This document shows positions 33,144 to 43,238 of a DNA stretch of 64,000 nucleotides, one piece after another. The position numbers and the translations under genes are program-made. Positions within the stretch are counted from its first letter, which is position 1; every line of letters starts with the position of its first letter. The notes beneath the pieces are model-generated. The model was not told the DNA's origin, ran no database searches, and saw only the letters and a program-made list of their open reading frames with translations. Source of the stretch: Humulus lupulus (lineage: Eukaryota; Streptophyta; Magnoliopsida; Rosales; Cannabaceae). Location of the stretch: NCBI RefSeq assembly GCF_963169125.1, contig NC_084797.1, positions 104,557,868-104,621,867 of the forward strand, in the 5' to 3' direction.

Positions 33144-35380
33144 ATGGGACCCAAGAAGAACCCCCCTAAGAAGACTGCTGGCAGCTCGTCTTCTCAACAA
33201 ACCAAAGGAAAGGAGGTGGTGTCGGACTCTCCAATCCCCGCTTCCGGGCCGGCCACGGAGCGGGAGCTCGAGGTGGCACCCGACACTTTCTTCAAGGCTG
33301 AGAGGATCGTCTCGAAGATCACCGACCAGGGGAAAGTGAATAAAATATTCCTTTCCCACAATATCGAGATTGGGAGGAGCACCCTGCTCGCCCGACCTCC
33401 CCTGGAAGGTGAGCAGAGCTGTGCACCGCTCGACGAAGAATACAAGGCCTGGAGCGACGAGCACTTCAAGGCTGGGGCCTTCCTCCCGCTGGACCAATAT
33501 TTTGATGACTTCCTCAACTACTTGAAGTTGGCTCCTTTTCAGCTCCCCCCTAACTCCTACCATTTGTTCCTGACTTAGAAACAATCATGCAACCATTTTC
33601 ACGAGGACGACCTAGTCTGTGACCCTCGGGGGTCAATACAAGACCTTGGCGGAGCTGCCCCCCAGCGAAAAGGACTATTGCCAGCTCGTGTCAGATGAGA
33701 CAATGCTGGCGTGCAAGATGATCTCTCCCGGCCAGACCTTGGCCTTGAGGAGACCTCGGGGCCTCCCTCCAGCCCGCGAGATAGCATCCATCCCCGAGGA
33801 GGAGGCCGCGGGGGAAGGAGAGGACGAGGAGGGCGAGGTGCCCCTCGTGAGGCAGAAGCGGGAGCTGGAGGTCGCCCAAGAAGTAGACGAGGAGAGGGTC
33901 TGGTCCAGTGCAGCCGCCGGTCCCTCTGGGCAAGGTAATACTTATATGTTTAGGGACTTAGATAGGGCCACCGCAGACCCTCGGTTGGCTAGGTTCAATT
34001 TGAACCAGCCCGTTCAACGTCATCGAAGTGACCCAAACCGCGATATAACCCTACTCCAATGCGTCGACCAGCTCGTGCTGGATTACGAAAGTAGCCGCCC
34101 TAGGGGCACTGTAGTCGTAGATAACACCATAACATTCAGGTCAGTCTTTTTTGAGGAGTATGGGACCAATCTTCGATCGTGGCCCTCCCTTCTAGAGGGT
34201 ATAATAGCTCTGGGCCTTAGGCAATATGTAGAAGAGTCTAGTCCCGAGCCAGATTCGGACCAGGAACCTCTTCCTGCCCGTGAAGTCATTATCCTAGATT
34301 CACCCGCTGCTGCTCCGGGGACGGTGGTCGTAACCATAGATTCCTCCTCTAGCTCGGAGGGTAGGATCCCTTTCAATATACTTGAGATCTGTTTTCCCTT
34401 TAACTTTTGCTGTCTTGCATAAATATTTCTAGTTGTATATTAATACCTTGCCTTTGCTTTCTCAAAGGAGATGTCTCAGCCCGAAGGCAATGACTTGCGA
34501 GCCATATTCCCTGGAGGGAACCCTTCCGGGGCCTCTGGGCCCTCGGTGAAAAAGCTCCGGCTGGCAAAGAAGGTCATCGGGAGTGCTTCTAAGTCTCCTG
34601 CAAAAGGGAAAAATCAGGCTCCGACAGCTCCGGAGAAACTGCCTCTGCCTCCTCTTGTTATGAAGATGCCCCCTCCTCCCCTGTGAATTCCTGACCTAGC
34701 TCGGGATACAGAGGTGCCCCCTAGGACCCTGGCGGCCACAACCCCCAAGGTACGCGTCCCGGTGAATCCCCGTGCTCTGGAGAAGATCCCCGACGTCTTT
34801 CGGGGAACGGTCTATGAGATGGCGAGCTACACCGTGGACCATTACTACAATGCCACCGAGAGGGACCTGAGGGCGATCCCGATCTCAGGCCAGGCTCGAT
34901 GACATGAGGGGGGAACACCAAACTGTCATAGCCGCCCTTGAGACTGCCAAGAAACAGGCGCAGGAGGCTAAGGATGCCCTGGCAACCGTGCAGGCTGAGC
35001 TGGACGCGTCCCGGCCTAAGCTGCAGGAGGCCAAGGCTACCAAGGCCACGCTAGCTGCTGCGAGGACTGAGCTTGAGGAGGCCAGGGCTACACGGGCTGC
35101 AATGGAAGCCGCAAAAGCCGAGGCCGAGGAGGCCAAAGCTGCCCTGGCGACGGAAAGGGTAGCCTCCAGCTCCTCCATGGAGGCTATGTTGTACCATTGC
35201 TGGGTCTATTACCCAGATGGTGACTTCTCCTTCATGGGGGAGGATGCATGGGAGAGCTTCTTGGAGAAATTCAAAGCTTGCCTTCAGCACGAGGCGCCCT
35301 CCGAGACCGGGGAGAACTCCGCAGCCGCCGAGCAGGAGGGCGAGGTGGTGACCTCATCGGAGCAGCCTGGCGGGACCTAG
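33144..35380 (+). pseudogene. Antisense ORF of element 1 (PF04195-like; coiled coil)
   Basis: Opposite strand to gag-pol. Frame 33144-33578 starts MGPKKNPPKKTAGSSSSQQT and reaches LPLDQYFDDFLNYLKLAPFQ, LPPNSYH, the conserved gypsy-type-transposon segment. A stop and frameshift follow and, compared with element 2, roughly 100 codons after this segment are missing. Frame 33619-34422 carries acidic low-complexity and a segment ending in serines. A possible short intron is 34361-34467. Pieces at 34471-34686 and 34714-34902 follow, the latter with GTVYEMASYTVDHYYNATER. Frame 34904-35380 is an Ala/Glu-rich coiled coil of about 90 residues, then CWVYYPDGDFSFMGEDAWES. The DNA is visibly GC-richer than its surroundings. 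Function unknown. Independent copies in elements 2 and 3 show it is a real element gene. Confidence 0.8.
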
Positions 35381-35559
35381 GACTTCTTTTCCTTTTATCC
35401 TTTGTATACATTTTTTTTGTAACTATGTATGAGGTTTTCTAACCTCGAGACAATTGGATTTACCAACTTTTTGCTTTTAATTGATTTGCATCATTTTACC
35501 TTTATGCGTTTTGGCAATAGTCTTAGTTTTTGTTGGTGCGGCGATTGATATTTTATGCT

Positions 35560-36100
35560 TTTCTAGGAAAAATCATAATCAGTTTTGAGCCAACTTCATA
35601 GATAAGTCCTGGTTGCATCCCGGACATTGCTTTAAAAACTTAGTTCGCGTTAATTTTTTATTAATATCTCGTGGTTTTTAAGAAAAACAATGATCAATCA
35701 ATTTGAATCAACTTCTAAGTTTTAGGACCTGATTATATCCAGGACGTTAATTTGAAAACTTAGTTCGTGTTAATTCTTGATTAATATCTTGTGCTTTTTA
35801 AGAAAAACACTGATCAACCAATTTGAATCAACTTCTAAGTTTTAGGACCTGGTTATATCCAGGACATTAATTTGAAAACTTAGTTCGTGTTAATTCTTGA
35901 TTAATATCTTGTGCTTTTTAAGAAAAACACCGATCAACCAATTTGAATCAACTTCTAAGTTTTAGGACCTGGTTATATCCAGGATAGGACTTAGTTCGCG
36001 TTAATCCTTTATCAATATCTCGTGTTTTTTTAAGAAAAACAACGATCAATCAATTTGAATCAACTTCTAAGCCTTTAAGGCGACCTGGTTATATCCAGGC
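35560..36100. repeat. Tandem repeat, 120 bp x about 4.5
   Basis: The word TAGTTCGCGTTAA or TAGTTCGTGTTAA starts at 35641, 35761, 35881 and 35992 (spacing 120, 120, 111). Each unit holds 'aagaaaaacac.gatcaa.caatttgaatc' and a small inverted repeat CCTGGTTATATCCAGG. Flanking partial units bring the array to about 540 bp. Confidence 0.95.
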
Positions 36101-36106
36101 ACCATA

Positions 36107-36118
36107 TGCCCCCCAAGT
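36107..36118 (-). other. Internal polypurine-tract-like site, element 1
   Basis: Minus strand ACTTGGGGGGCA, sharing the core CTTGGGGGGC with the true polypurine tract at 32113. It lies 129 bases after the pol stop, as in elements 2 and 3. Confidence 0.55.
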
Positions 36119-36246
36119 AATTATGAAAGGGTCTTTTGTGGTTACTTGAGATTACATTCTCAAATATACACAATAATGAAAAAAGATTTAATTCTCATTG
36201 CTTGATAAACAAAAAATGGCCTTTCTGAATAAGCCTTACAAGGGTG

Positions 36247-36720
36247 TTACTGATAATATTTCTTCAAATGGATGATGTTCTAAGTTCGTGGGACCGCTTC
36301 TCCATTAAGCCGAGCTAACTTGTAGGTTCCTTCCTTTATGACCTCGGTTATTTGATATGGCCCTTCCCAGTTTGGTCCCAATACTCCATCTTTGGGATCC
36401 TTACCAGCTAAGAAGACTCTTCTGAGGACCAGGTCGCCAATGCTAAAGGCGCGTTTTTTGACCTTTGAGTTGAAGTAACGAGTGAGTTTTTGCTGGTAAT
36501 GCGTGAGCTGGAGCTGCGAATCTTCTCTTCTTTCATCAATCAGGTCGAGGGACGCGCATAGTAGTTCGTGGTTGCGGTCCTGTTCATACGCCTAGACTTT
36601 ATGCAAAGATACCTTTATCTAGACAGGAAGGACGGCCTCACTCCCAAAAGCCAAGGAGAAAGGAGTACGACCCGTAGGAGTCTGATGTGAGGTCTGGTAT
36701 GCCCATAGTACCTGGGGGAG
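36247..36720 (-). pseudogene. pol: Integrase C-terminal part, element 1
   Basis: Continues the integrase past the stop at 36721. It reads QVLWAYQTSHQTPTGRTPFS, then RYFNSKVKKRAFSIGDLVLR, then GPNWEGPYQITEVIKEGTYK and ends NIIHLKKYYQ-stop at 36247. This is the GPY/F-type DNA-binding module; no chromodomain follows, as expected for Tat. At least two in-frame stops are present. Confidence 0.9.
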
Positions 36721-38034
36721 CTATTCTAGCCAAACCCCCTTGGCTTCGTCCAGCCTCTTCTTAAGGCTCGCCTTTAGCGTCTTACTGACGGCTTCGACCT
36801 GCCCATTAGCCTGGGGGTAGGCCACGGAGGAGAAACTTTTTTCAATGTCGTACCTTTCACAGAATTCAGTGAAGAAGTCGCTGTCGAACTGAGTCCCATT
36901 GTTGGATACGATTTTCTTTGGCAGCTCGAACTGGCAGATAATGCTTTTGACCACGAAGTCGAGGACTTTCTTGGAAGTGATTGTTGCCAAAGGTTCTACC
37001 TCAGCCCACTTTGTGAAGTAGTCGATAGCCACCACAGCGTAGCGGACCCCACCCTTTCTAGTAGGGAGGGCGCCAACAAGGTCGATTCCCCAGACCGCGA
37101 ATGGCCACGGGGACGAGATCATCTTCAGCTCGAATGGGGGAGCTCGGGCAACAATGGCGAATCGCTGGCACTTGTCACATTTCTTGACGTACGAGATTGA
37201 GTCCTTCGATAGAGTGGGCCAGTAATGCCCCTGCCTTAAGACTTTCAGGGCCAAGCTTTGCCCCCCAGTGTGGTCCCCGCAAAAACCCTCGTGCACTTCC
37301 TGCAAGATGGTCTTTGCTTCGCCTGGCAGAACACATCGTAGGAGGGGTAGGGAGTGCCCACACCGGTATAGCACCCAGTCTACCATCGTATTCCTTGGAG
37401 CCTTGTACAGTATCCGCCGTGCGTCATTACGCCCCTCGGGTAACTTTCCTTCAGTGAGATACTCAAGGATGGGGGTCATCCAGGTCGGTCTGGCATCGAT
37501 CATCTCGACCTCCGCCCCGACCTCTTCTATACTTGGTTTCTCCAAGAACTCTACCGGTACTAACCCCAAAGCATCCGTCTCCCCGGAGGTAGCGAGCTTG
37601 GCGAGGGCGTCTACGATAGCGTTCTGCTCTCGACGTATCTGCTCGATTGAGCCCCATTCAAATTCGGAAAGCTCGACTTTCACCTTGGCCAGGTAAGCAG
37701 CCATCTTGGTCCCCCGTGCTTGATATTCACCTAGCATCTGGTTTACCATGAGCTGGGAATCGCTGAACCATTGAACGGAGCTGGCCTTCAGCTCCTGGGC
37801 TACCCTTAGCCCGGCTAGCAAAGATTCGTATTCGTCCTCGTTGTTGGATGCCTTGAATTTGAATCTCAGCGCCGAGTGGAATCTATGCCCTTTTGGGGAT
37901 ATCAAAATGATTCCAGCCCCAGAGCCGTTATCATTAGATGAGCCGTCCACGAAGATCTTCCATGACGCCTGGGCCGAGGTGACCTGGGGTGAATCTTCCA
38001 CAAAATCTTCTCTGAATCCTGTGCATTCCGCCAC
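36721..38034 (-). pseudogene. pol: Archaeal-type RNase H plus integrase, element 1 (437-codon frame)
   Basis: Longest open frame in the window. Residues 28-145 are the extra RNase H of Tat elements, with the acidic set at D30 (FVDGSS), E70 (DEYES), D92 (SDSQL) and D142 (VDALAKLA), so this domain looks intact. The integrase zinc module has H248, H255, C286 and C289. The catalytic core has D318 (WGIDLVG), but the second Asp is replaced: VSNNGTQF has N378 where family members have D. E414 (NGQVEAVSK) is present. The Asn would abolish strand transfer. The frame ends at a stop where family members continue. It is preceded by a stop at the junction with the gypsy RNase H, where frame ...ELSQFEILYTP-stop-TTIK bridges to 38058. 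Confidence 0.93.
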
Positions 38035-39263
38035 AAAATCGGCCAGGGCCTGGCTTTTTATTGTAGTTCATGGGGTGTACAAAATTTCGAACTGACTGAG
38101 CTCAAAGCCCACTTCAACAGGCACCCCGATGCTTCAGGTTTTTGCAAAACCTGCCTTAAAGGTTGATCGGTTATGACATGTATTGAGTGGGATTGGAAAT
38201 ACGGCCTGAGCTTTCGGGAGGCCTTGATAAGACAAAATGCCATCTTTTCCATCAACGAGTATCGGAACTCGGCCCCGAGAAGTCTCTTGCTGATGTAATA
38301 GACTGGTTTTTGAACCCGGTCTTCTTCTCGAACCAATACGGCACTAGCTGCATCTTTTGTGACAACTAGGTAAAGGAAAAGAGGCTCCCCTGCCATTGGT
38401 TTGGACAATACAGGCGGCTCGGCCAGATGTACTTTCAAGTCGAGGAAGGCACTTTCGCACTCCTCTGTCCACTCGAACTTCTTATTTCCCCGGAGCAGGT
38501 TGTAGAATGGCAGGCACTTGTCGGTGGATTTAGAAATAAATCGATTAAGGGCTGCCACCCTTCTTGTTAGACCTTGGATGTCCTTTCGTGACCTAGGTGA
38601 GGGAAGCTTGAGTAATGACTTGATCTTATTGGGGTTTGCCTTAATTCCTCTAGTGTTGACAATGAAACCCAGGAATTTTCCAGACGCGACCCCAAAAGTG
38701 CACTTCTGTGGGTTAAGCCTCATGCCGTACTCCCTTAGTATCTTGAAGCATTCCTCCGGGTCAGAAACATAGTTATTGGCAGTCTTCGACTTGACCAGCA
38801 TGTCGTCCACGTATACTTCCATGCTCTTCCCGATCTGGTTGGCAAACATCCTATTCACCATTCTCTGGTATGTAGCACCAACGTTCTTTAGTCCGAATGG
38901 CATTACCTTGTAACAATAGATGTTAGTTGGGGTCATGAAGCTAGTGTGCTCCTGGTCAGCTGGATTCATGGTGATCTGATTATAGCCTGAGTACGCGTCC
39001 ATAAAGGAAATGAGCTCGTGCCCCGCTGTGGCGTCCACCAATTGGTCGATCCTTGGCAAGGGAAAGCAGTCTTTGGGGCAGGATTTATTCAGATCGGAGA
39101 AGGCGATGCAGGTCTGCCATTTCTCGTTGGGCTTCGGGACCAGCACAGGATTGGCAACCCAAATCGGAAACTTGGCTTCACGGATAAAGCCGCATTTCTT
39201 GAGCCGGGCTACTTCTTCTTCTAGGGCTTCAGCTCGAGTTGTTCCCAGGTGCCTCTGTTTCTA
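38035..39263 (-). pseudogene. pol: Reverse transcriptase and gypsy RNase H, element 1
   Basis: Main frame 38058-39146 (362 codons) plus an upstream piece LEEEVARLKKCGFIREAKFP. RT motifs: FSDLNKSCPKDCFPLPRID, FMDAYSGYNQI (48-58), MPFGLKNVGATYQRMVN, and the catalytic YVDDM at residues 112-116 intact; then CTFGVASGKFLGFIVNTRGI. The gypsy RNase H follows (YLVVTKDAASAVLVREE, KMAFCLIKASRKLRPYFQSH, TDQPLRQVLQKPEASG). It lacks the usual first Asp, as is common in Tat elements, where the second RNase H takes over. The frame shifts near residue 350. RT looks chemically sound, but the polyprotein is interrupted on both sides. Confidence 0.93.
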
Positions 39264-39784
39264 GGACTTTGCAGGAACGCTCTTATCCAAATGAAGGGTG
39301 TGCATGATGACATTTGGACTGATTCCCACCATATCCTCGTGTGACCATGCGAACACATCTAGGTTCTCCTGCAGGAACTTGATCAGCTCCGCCTTCCTCT
39401 TGCCACAGAGGTTTTTCCCGAGCTTAACCATCCGTGAGGGATTTTGTGGATCGATATTTACTTCCTCGAGCTCTTCAATAGCTTGGAGCTCGGACTTATC
39501 CTCGCCTATTCGGGGGTCAATATCCTCACTTAGGACGATATTTTCCCCTTCGGCGCTCTGAGGTTTTTCAATCTCAGGATTAGGTAAAGGTTCCTGAGAT
39601 TCCTCTTCGCCACCTTGGATGGCCATTGTTAACTGCCAGGATTCAATTTTCCCTTCATGGAAATGCTGTAGCATTCCCTGGCAGTAAGCTGATCACCACA
39701 GACTGTGCATATCCCTGTGGAAGAAGGGAATTTCAGCGCGAGGTGGCGGACGGAGGTGATGGCTTCAAAAGCTATAAGTGTAGG
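39264..39784 (-). pseudogene. pol: Protease-RT linker, element 1
   Basis: Frame 39261-39674 is acidic (SELQAIEELEEVNIDPQNPS) and ends CGKRKAELIKFLQENLDVFAWSHEDM..., the conserved run-up to RT ('FAW...DMPGI'). Stops separate it from the protease upstream and from RT by a single codon at 39261. It is the usual Tat linker, longer than in chromoviruses. Confidence 0.85.
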
Positions 39785-40288
39785 TCAACCCAAAATGGCT
39801 TTGTATGCGGCGGGACAGTCGATGACCATGAATTCAAGGAGTTTTGAGACTATCTGAGGTCCCTCTCCTAAGGTGATCACAAGCTCGATCGTCCCTATAG
39901 CCGCTGATCCTTCTCCAGAGAAACCATAAAGCATCATGGAGGTCGCCTTCAGTTCGGCGACAGACAAACCCATCTTCTCCAGCGTGGACCGGAATAGAAG
40001 GTTTACTAAGCTCCCATTATCGATCAGCACTGTCCTAACCCTCCGATTAGCGAGCTGCACTGCTACGACCAGGGGGTTGTTATGAGGGAACTGAACGTGG
40101 CTGGCATCTTCTTCAGTAAAAATGATTGGTTGCCTTTCCAATCGCTGCTGCTTTGGTAGATGCTGCTCGGGGATTAACTCTACTCCATTATAAGCCTTAA
40201 GTTCGTTGACGTACCTCTTTTGGGCACCTCTGCTCGTGCCAGCCAAATGAGGACCTCCAGATATTGTGGAGATCTCTCCTCCTATCAC
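39785..40288 (-). pseudogene. pro: Aspartic protease, element 1
   Basis: Frame of 167 codons. It reads YNGVELIPEQHLPKQQRLER, then IIFTEEDASHVQFPHNNPLV. The active-site segment RTVLIDNGSLVNLLF has D-N-G-S where Ty3/gypsy plant proteases usually have D-x-G-S, so the catalytic Asp is present. The flap and C-terminal parts follow to YKAILG-stop. It lies between gag and the RT linker in the normal order. Confidence 0.88.
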
Positions 40289-42574
40289 TGGAGGATGGAC
40301 GTCCTGATCTACCCGAGACCTGGGCTAAGTGACCGGGACTTCTGGAGCCGGACGGGCTGTGGGAACTCTGTTCTGCGCGTACTTAGCCAAGGGGCCGGCT
40401 CGGATGAGAGTTTCGATCTCATCCTTCAGGTGTCTGCAGTCATCAGTAATGTGGCCAACGTCGTTGTGGAAATGTCAAAACTTGGAGGGGTGTCGCTTCC
40501 CCTTCTGGTGCTTTAACGGCTCCGGATTCTTCCAGGGGAGGCGAGCAGAGTTTGCTAGGAAGATGTTCTCCCCAAAGTGGGTGAGCTCCGTATATGTCGC
40601 GTAGACCGGCTTAAATTTTTCTATGGACTTATTCTTCTTTGGGCTGTGCTGGTTGCCCTCGCCGTTCCCCTTTCTCTTGCCTCCACCAAACTGGTTATTC
40701 TGTGTAACATTCTGGGTCGCTGTCACGGCCTCCGTTCCCACTTCAGTGGGCTGCTCAGGGACCTGGCTGGTTCCTGCAGCTGAGGCTTGGGAATCCTCCA
40801 AGTTGATCCACCCCTGGGCTCTATTTAGGAATTCGTTTACGGAGCTGACTCCGTTCCTTTGTATCTCATTCTAGAGTCCCCCTCCGACGAGGATTCCAGT
40901 TCTCAAAGCCATGAGCTTGGAGCTGTCATCTGCATCTCTAGCCCGAGCAGCAACGTTCGCGAACCTGCTCAGGTAAGCCTTCAGAGGCTCGTCGGGTTGT
41001 TGCCTCACGTTGGCCAGGGAGTCGGCCTTGATGTGGGCAGCCTGGGAAGCTCGGAATGCTCACTTGAAGTCAGCAGAGAAAGTTTTCCAGGAGCTGATTG
41101 ACTGTTTCTTGCTTTGTTTGAACCAGTGCCTGGCCAGCCCAGTCAGTGTGGAGGGAAATATTAAACACCTCAGCTCAGGGCCAATGTTGTGGGCCATCAT
41201 CAGGGTATTGAACATACCTAGATGATCTGACGGATCTCTGTCTCCGTTGAATTTGGACAGGTGCGGCATACGAAAACTGGGCGGGTATGCCATTGCTGCT
41301 ATGCTGGGGGCGAAGAGCTCAAGTTCGTCCCCCGAATCATATTCGTCTTTTTCTTTTTCTGACAGGAGCTTCCTCATTAGCTCCTCCATCTGAGCCAGTC
41401 GCTCAAGGGTTTTGTCCTGATTTCCTTGGTTGCTTCGGGGTTGTTCAACAGCTCCGGATCCATTGTATATGTTTGGCGGGTTATTGTCCCTCCTATCTTG
41501 AGACAGGTTATATGGGACATTCCCACAGTCGTGTACCTCGGACAGGTCTTCCCTTGGGCGAGCACGGCTGCCATTTCCTACTGGGTTTCCCCTTTGAGAG
41601 TTTAGATGATCTCGGAGGTCGTCCCTCGGGGTGGCTTGAGGACTCTGTGCCGAGCTTAGGCGTTGGCGCAGGTCTCCGCCAGAAAGGTCACTTTGGCGGC
41701 TTCCGATCCAGTAGCTCCCGTTTGAGAACCTCGGAGCCCGCCTCTGGGGATGAGGATCCAGGACTTATTTGGGCGCCCTACTACGATGGGAAGGTCCTGC
41801 GGAAGGTGGGTTCCCCCTGCTGCTCCCATAAGCTGGAATATCTCGAACAGGTCGAGGAGGAGACGGATATCTTATTGGTGAAGGAGGATGTCTGACCGGG
41901 GACGCAATCCTGGTCCTGTTAGGGCGAATCAAGTTAGGTAGGGGCCTCTCCGCCCTGCCAACCTGCGGGTCTTACGCTTGGCAATCTGAGCGGGGCGCAG
42001 GACGGCTGGCCGGGACGGGCTGTCGTTGTGAGCCCTCCCTGGATCTCCTTCTAGAATTCCCTCGAGCCCTCCTTGGTGCTCTCGAGGGTGGTAGTGAGCA
42101 TGGAGTTGAAGTTCAGACCAAGCGGCTATACTGTTGCTTGGCCCTTGGTAGTTCTTCGAAGGTTGTCTCTCGGCGGTGCGATGAGGGAGTAGAGTTGGAT
42201 GTCGGGGGTCTGGCCGACCGGCTAGGCCTGAACCGATTACCCCGGCGGGACTTATGAGTCTCGCCTTGCCTCTTTCCTATGTTAGCGTCGGTTGTAAGAG
42301 GGGGTAGTCGGGCCAACACCTCCTTAATCTGCTGGTTAGCTTTCGCCAGCTGACTCCTCAGTTGAGCATTCTCTATCTCTACTGCCGTGTAAAACTCCAG
42401 GTTCGGATTAGGTGGTCGGGGTGCCAAACTTCCAGTGTCATCTTGGCCTATTGGCTGCTTGCCCGGCCGCTGCTGAACTTCAAGGTTTTGCTCACCGGAG
42501 ATGGCGCCATGATGGGCCTCTTGCCCATCATGTTGGTCCGCCTCATTACCGTGTCTTGAGCGAGTGATCACCAT
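40289..42574 (-). pseudogene. gag: gag, element 1
   Basis: The start is most likely 42574 (MVITRSRHGNEADQHDGQEA); an upstream Met at 42607 is possible. The N-terminal frame to 42113 has a short coiled-coil part (EIENAQLRSQLAKANQQIKE) and a basic region. Broken frames lead to the capsid-like core at 41060-41389 (FRMPHLSKFNGDRDPSDHLG, ARHWFKQ), the Retrotrans_gag pattern of Tat elements. The core continues through a stop to AYLSRFANVAARARDAD and NEFLNRAQGWINLED. The C-terminal part at 40475-40801 is polar and ends in a zinc-finger-like HFHNDVGHITDDCRHLKDEI at about 40415-40475. Many stops; non-functional. Plus-strand ORFs here (40220-41895) are shadows. Confidence 0.9.
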
Positions 42575-42608
42575 GGTTGGGTATTTACGATAGCACCAAT
42601 CTAACAAG

Positions 42609-42629
42609 CTCTCAATGAAAGCACCAAAC
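42609..42629 (-). other. Primer-binding region, element 1
   Basis: Next to the 5' LTR the minus strand reads TTTGGTGCTTTCATTGAGAG. Element 2 has a matching TTTCGTGTTGTCATTGAGAG at the same place. The TGGTGC start is where a tRNA 3' end would pair; the tRNA is not identified. Confidence 0.6.
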
Positions 42630-43238
42630 TGTTGACTCGGTTCTTTGCCAATAGGTAATTAAGAAACTAAGAGAATGGGATTAGTGCGAAGTAATGAACC
42701 GAAACAGATGAATGATCTTAAAATGAACTGATGATACCAATACTTTTTTAGGTGGTTCAAAGGTTAAAATCCTTCTACTCCACCAGCCAATATTATTGCT
42801 ATATTTCTGGTATTCTTTACAGGGTATTTCTTTACACAATCGAATCCAACCCTTTGCAACTCCCAGGGTCTCCATATTTATAGGAGAGGACACCTGGGGG
42901 TTGGCAAGGGGGGTCATCCCGTGACCTCTTACCCATCATGTCACTTCTGTGACATTCATGATTAATTCCTAAAACCTGACAAATGAAGTGTGGTCTAATC
43001 AGTAGGTAAGGGGGATAATGGGCCGCACGGCCCAACCCAGTCGTGGGTGCCTGAACACGCACGTTTATGCTGCGTGTCCGAGAATTCAGGGATATATGAG
43101 ACACGTGATGTTTGATATATGCACGTTTACATTGCGTGGTTGACTTTATAAAGGGTCGCGGCTTCCAACTCAAGCTCGGCCTCGAGCTGGATGCCTTCTT
43201 AACCCGCGATCTTCATACCTCTGACTCGGCTCCATAGT

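Larger units (their letters stand above)
35381..36246 (-). mobile_element. Element 1 spacer between antisense gene and pol
   Basis: Non-coding. Contains a 120-bp tandem array (35560-36100) and a second polypurine-tract-like site (36107-36118). It is also the likely 3' end region of the antisense transcript; no clear poly(A) signal was fixed. Confidence 0.7.

Noticed and set aside
33132..33584. 150-codon minus ORF opposite the antisense gene
   Set aside because: Exact shadow of the plus-strand antisense ORF 33144-33578. GC-rich DNA leaves the opposite strand open. The plus strand has the motifs conserved in elements 2 and 3.
33144..35380. Host gene captured by the retrotransposon
   Set aside because: Considered because of its promoter, intron and higher GC. 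Rejected because two other elements in the window carry homologous antisense ORFs in the same place, so it is a long-standing element gene.
41287..41895. 202-codon plus ORF over element 1 gag
   Set aside because: Overlaps the minus-strand gag core and its upstream part; sequence is low-complexity translation of gag codons in the wrong strand.
36247..42574. Endogenous pararetrovirus
   Set aside because: Integrase, paired LTRs, target duplications and a polypurine tract are present and no movement protein is seen, so this is a Ty3/gypsy LTR retrotransposon.
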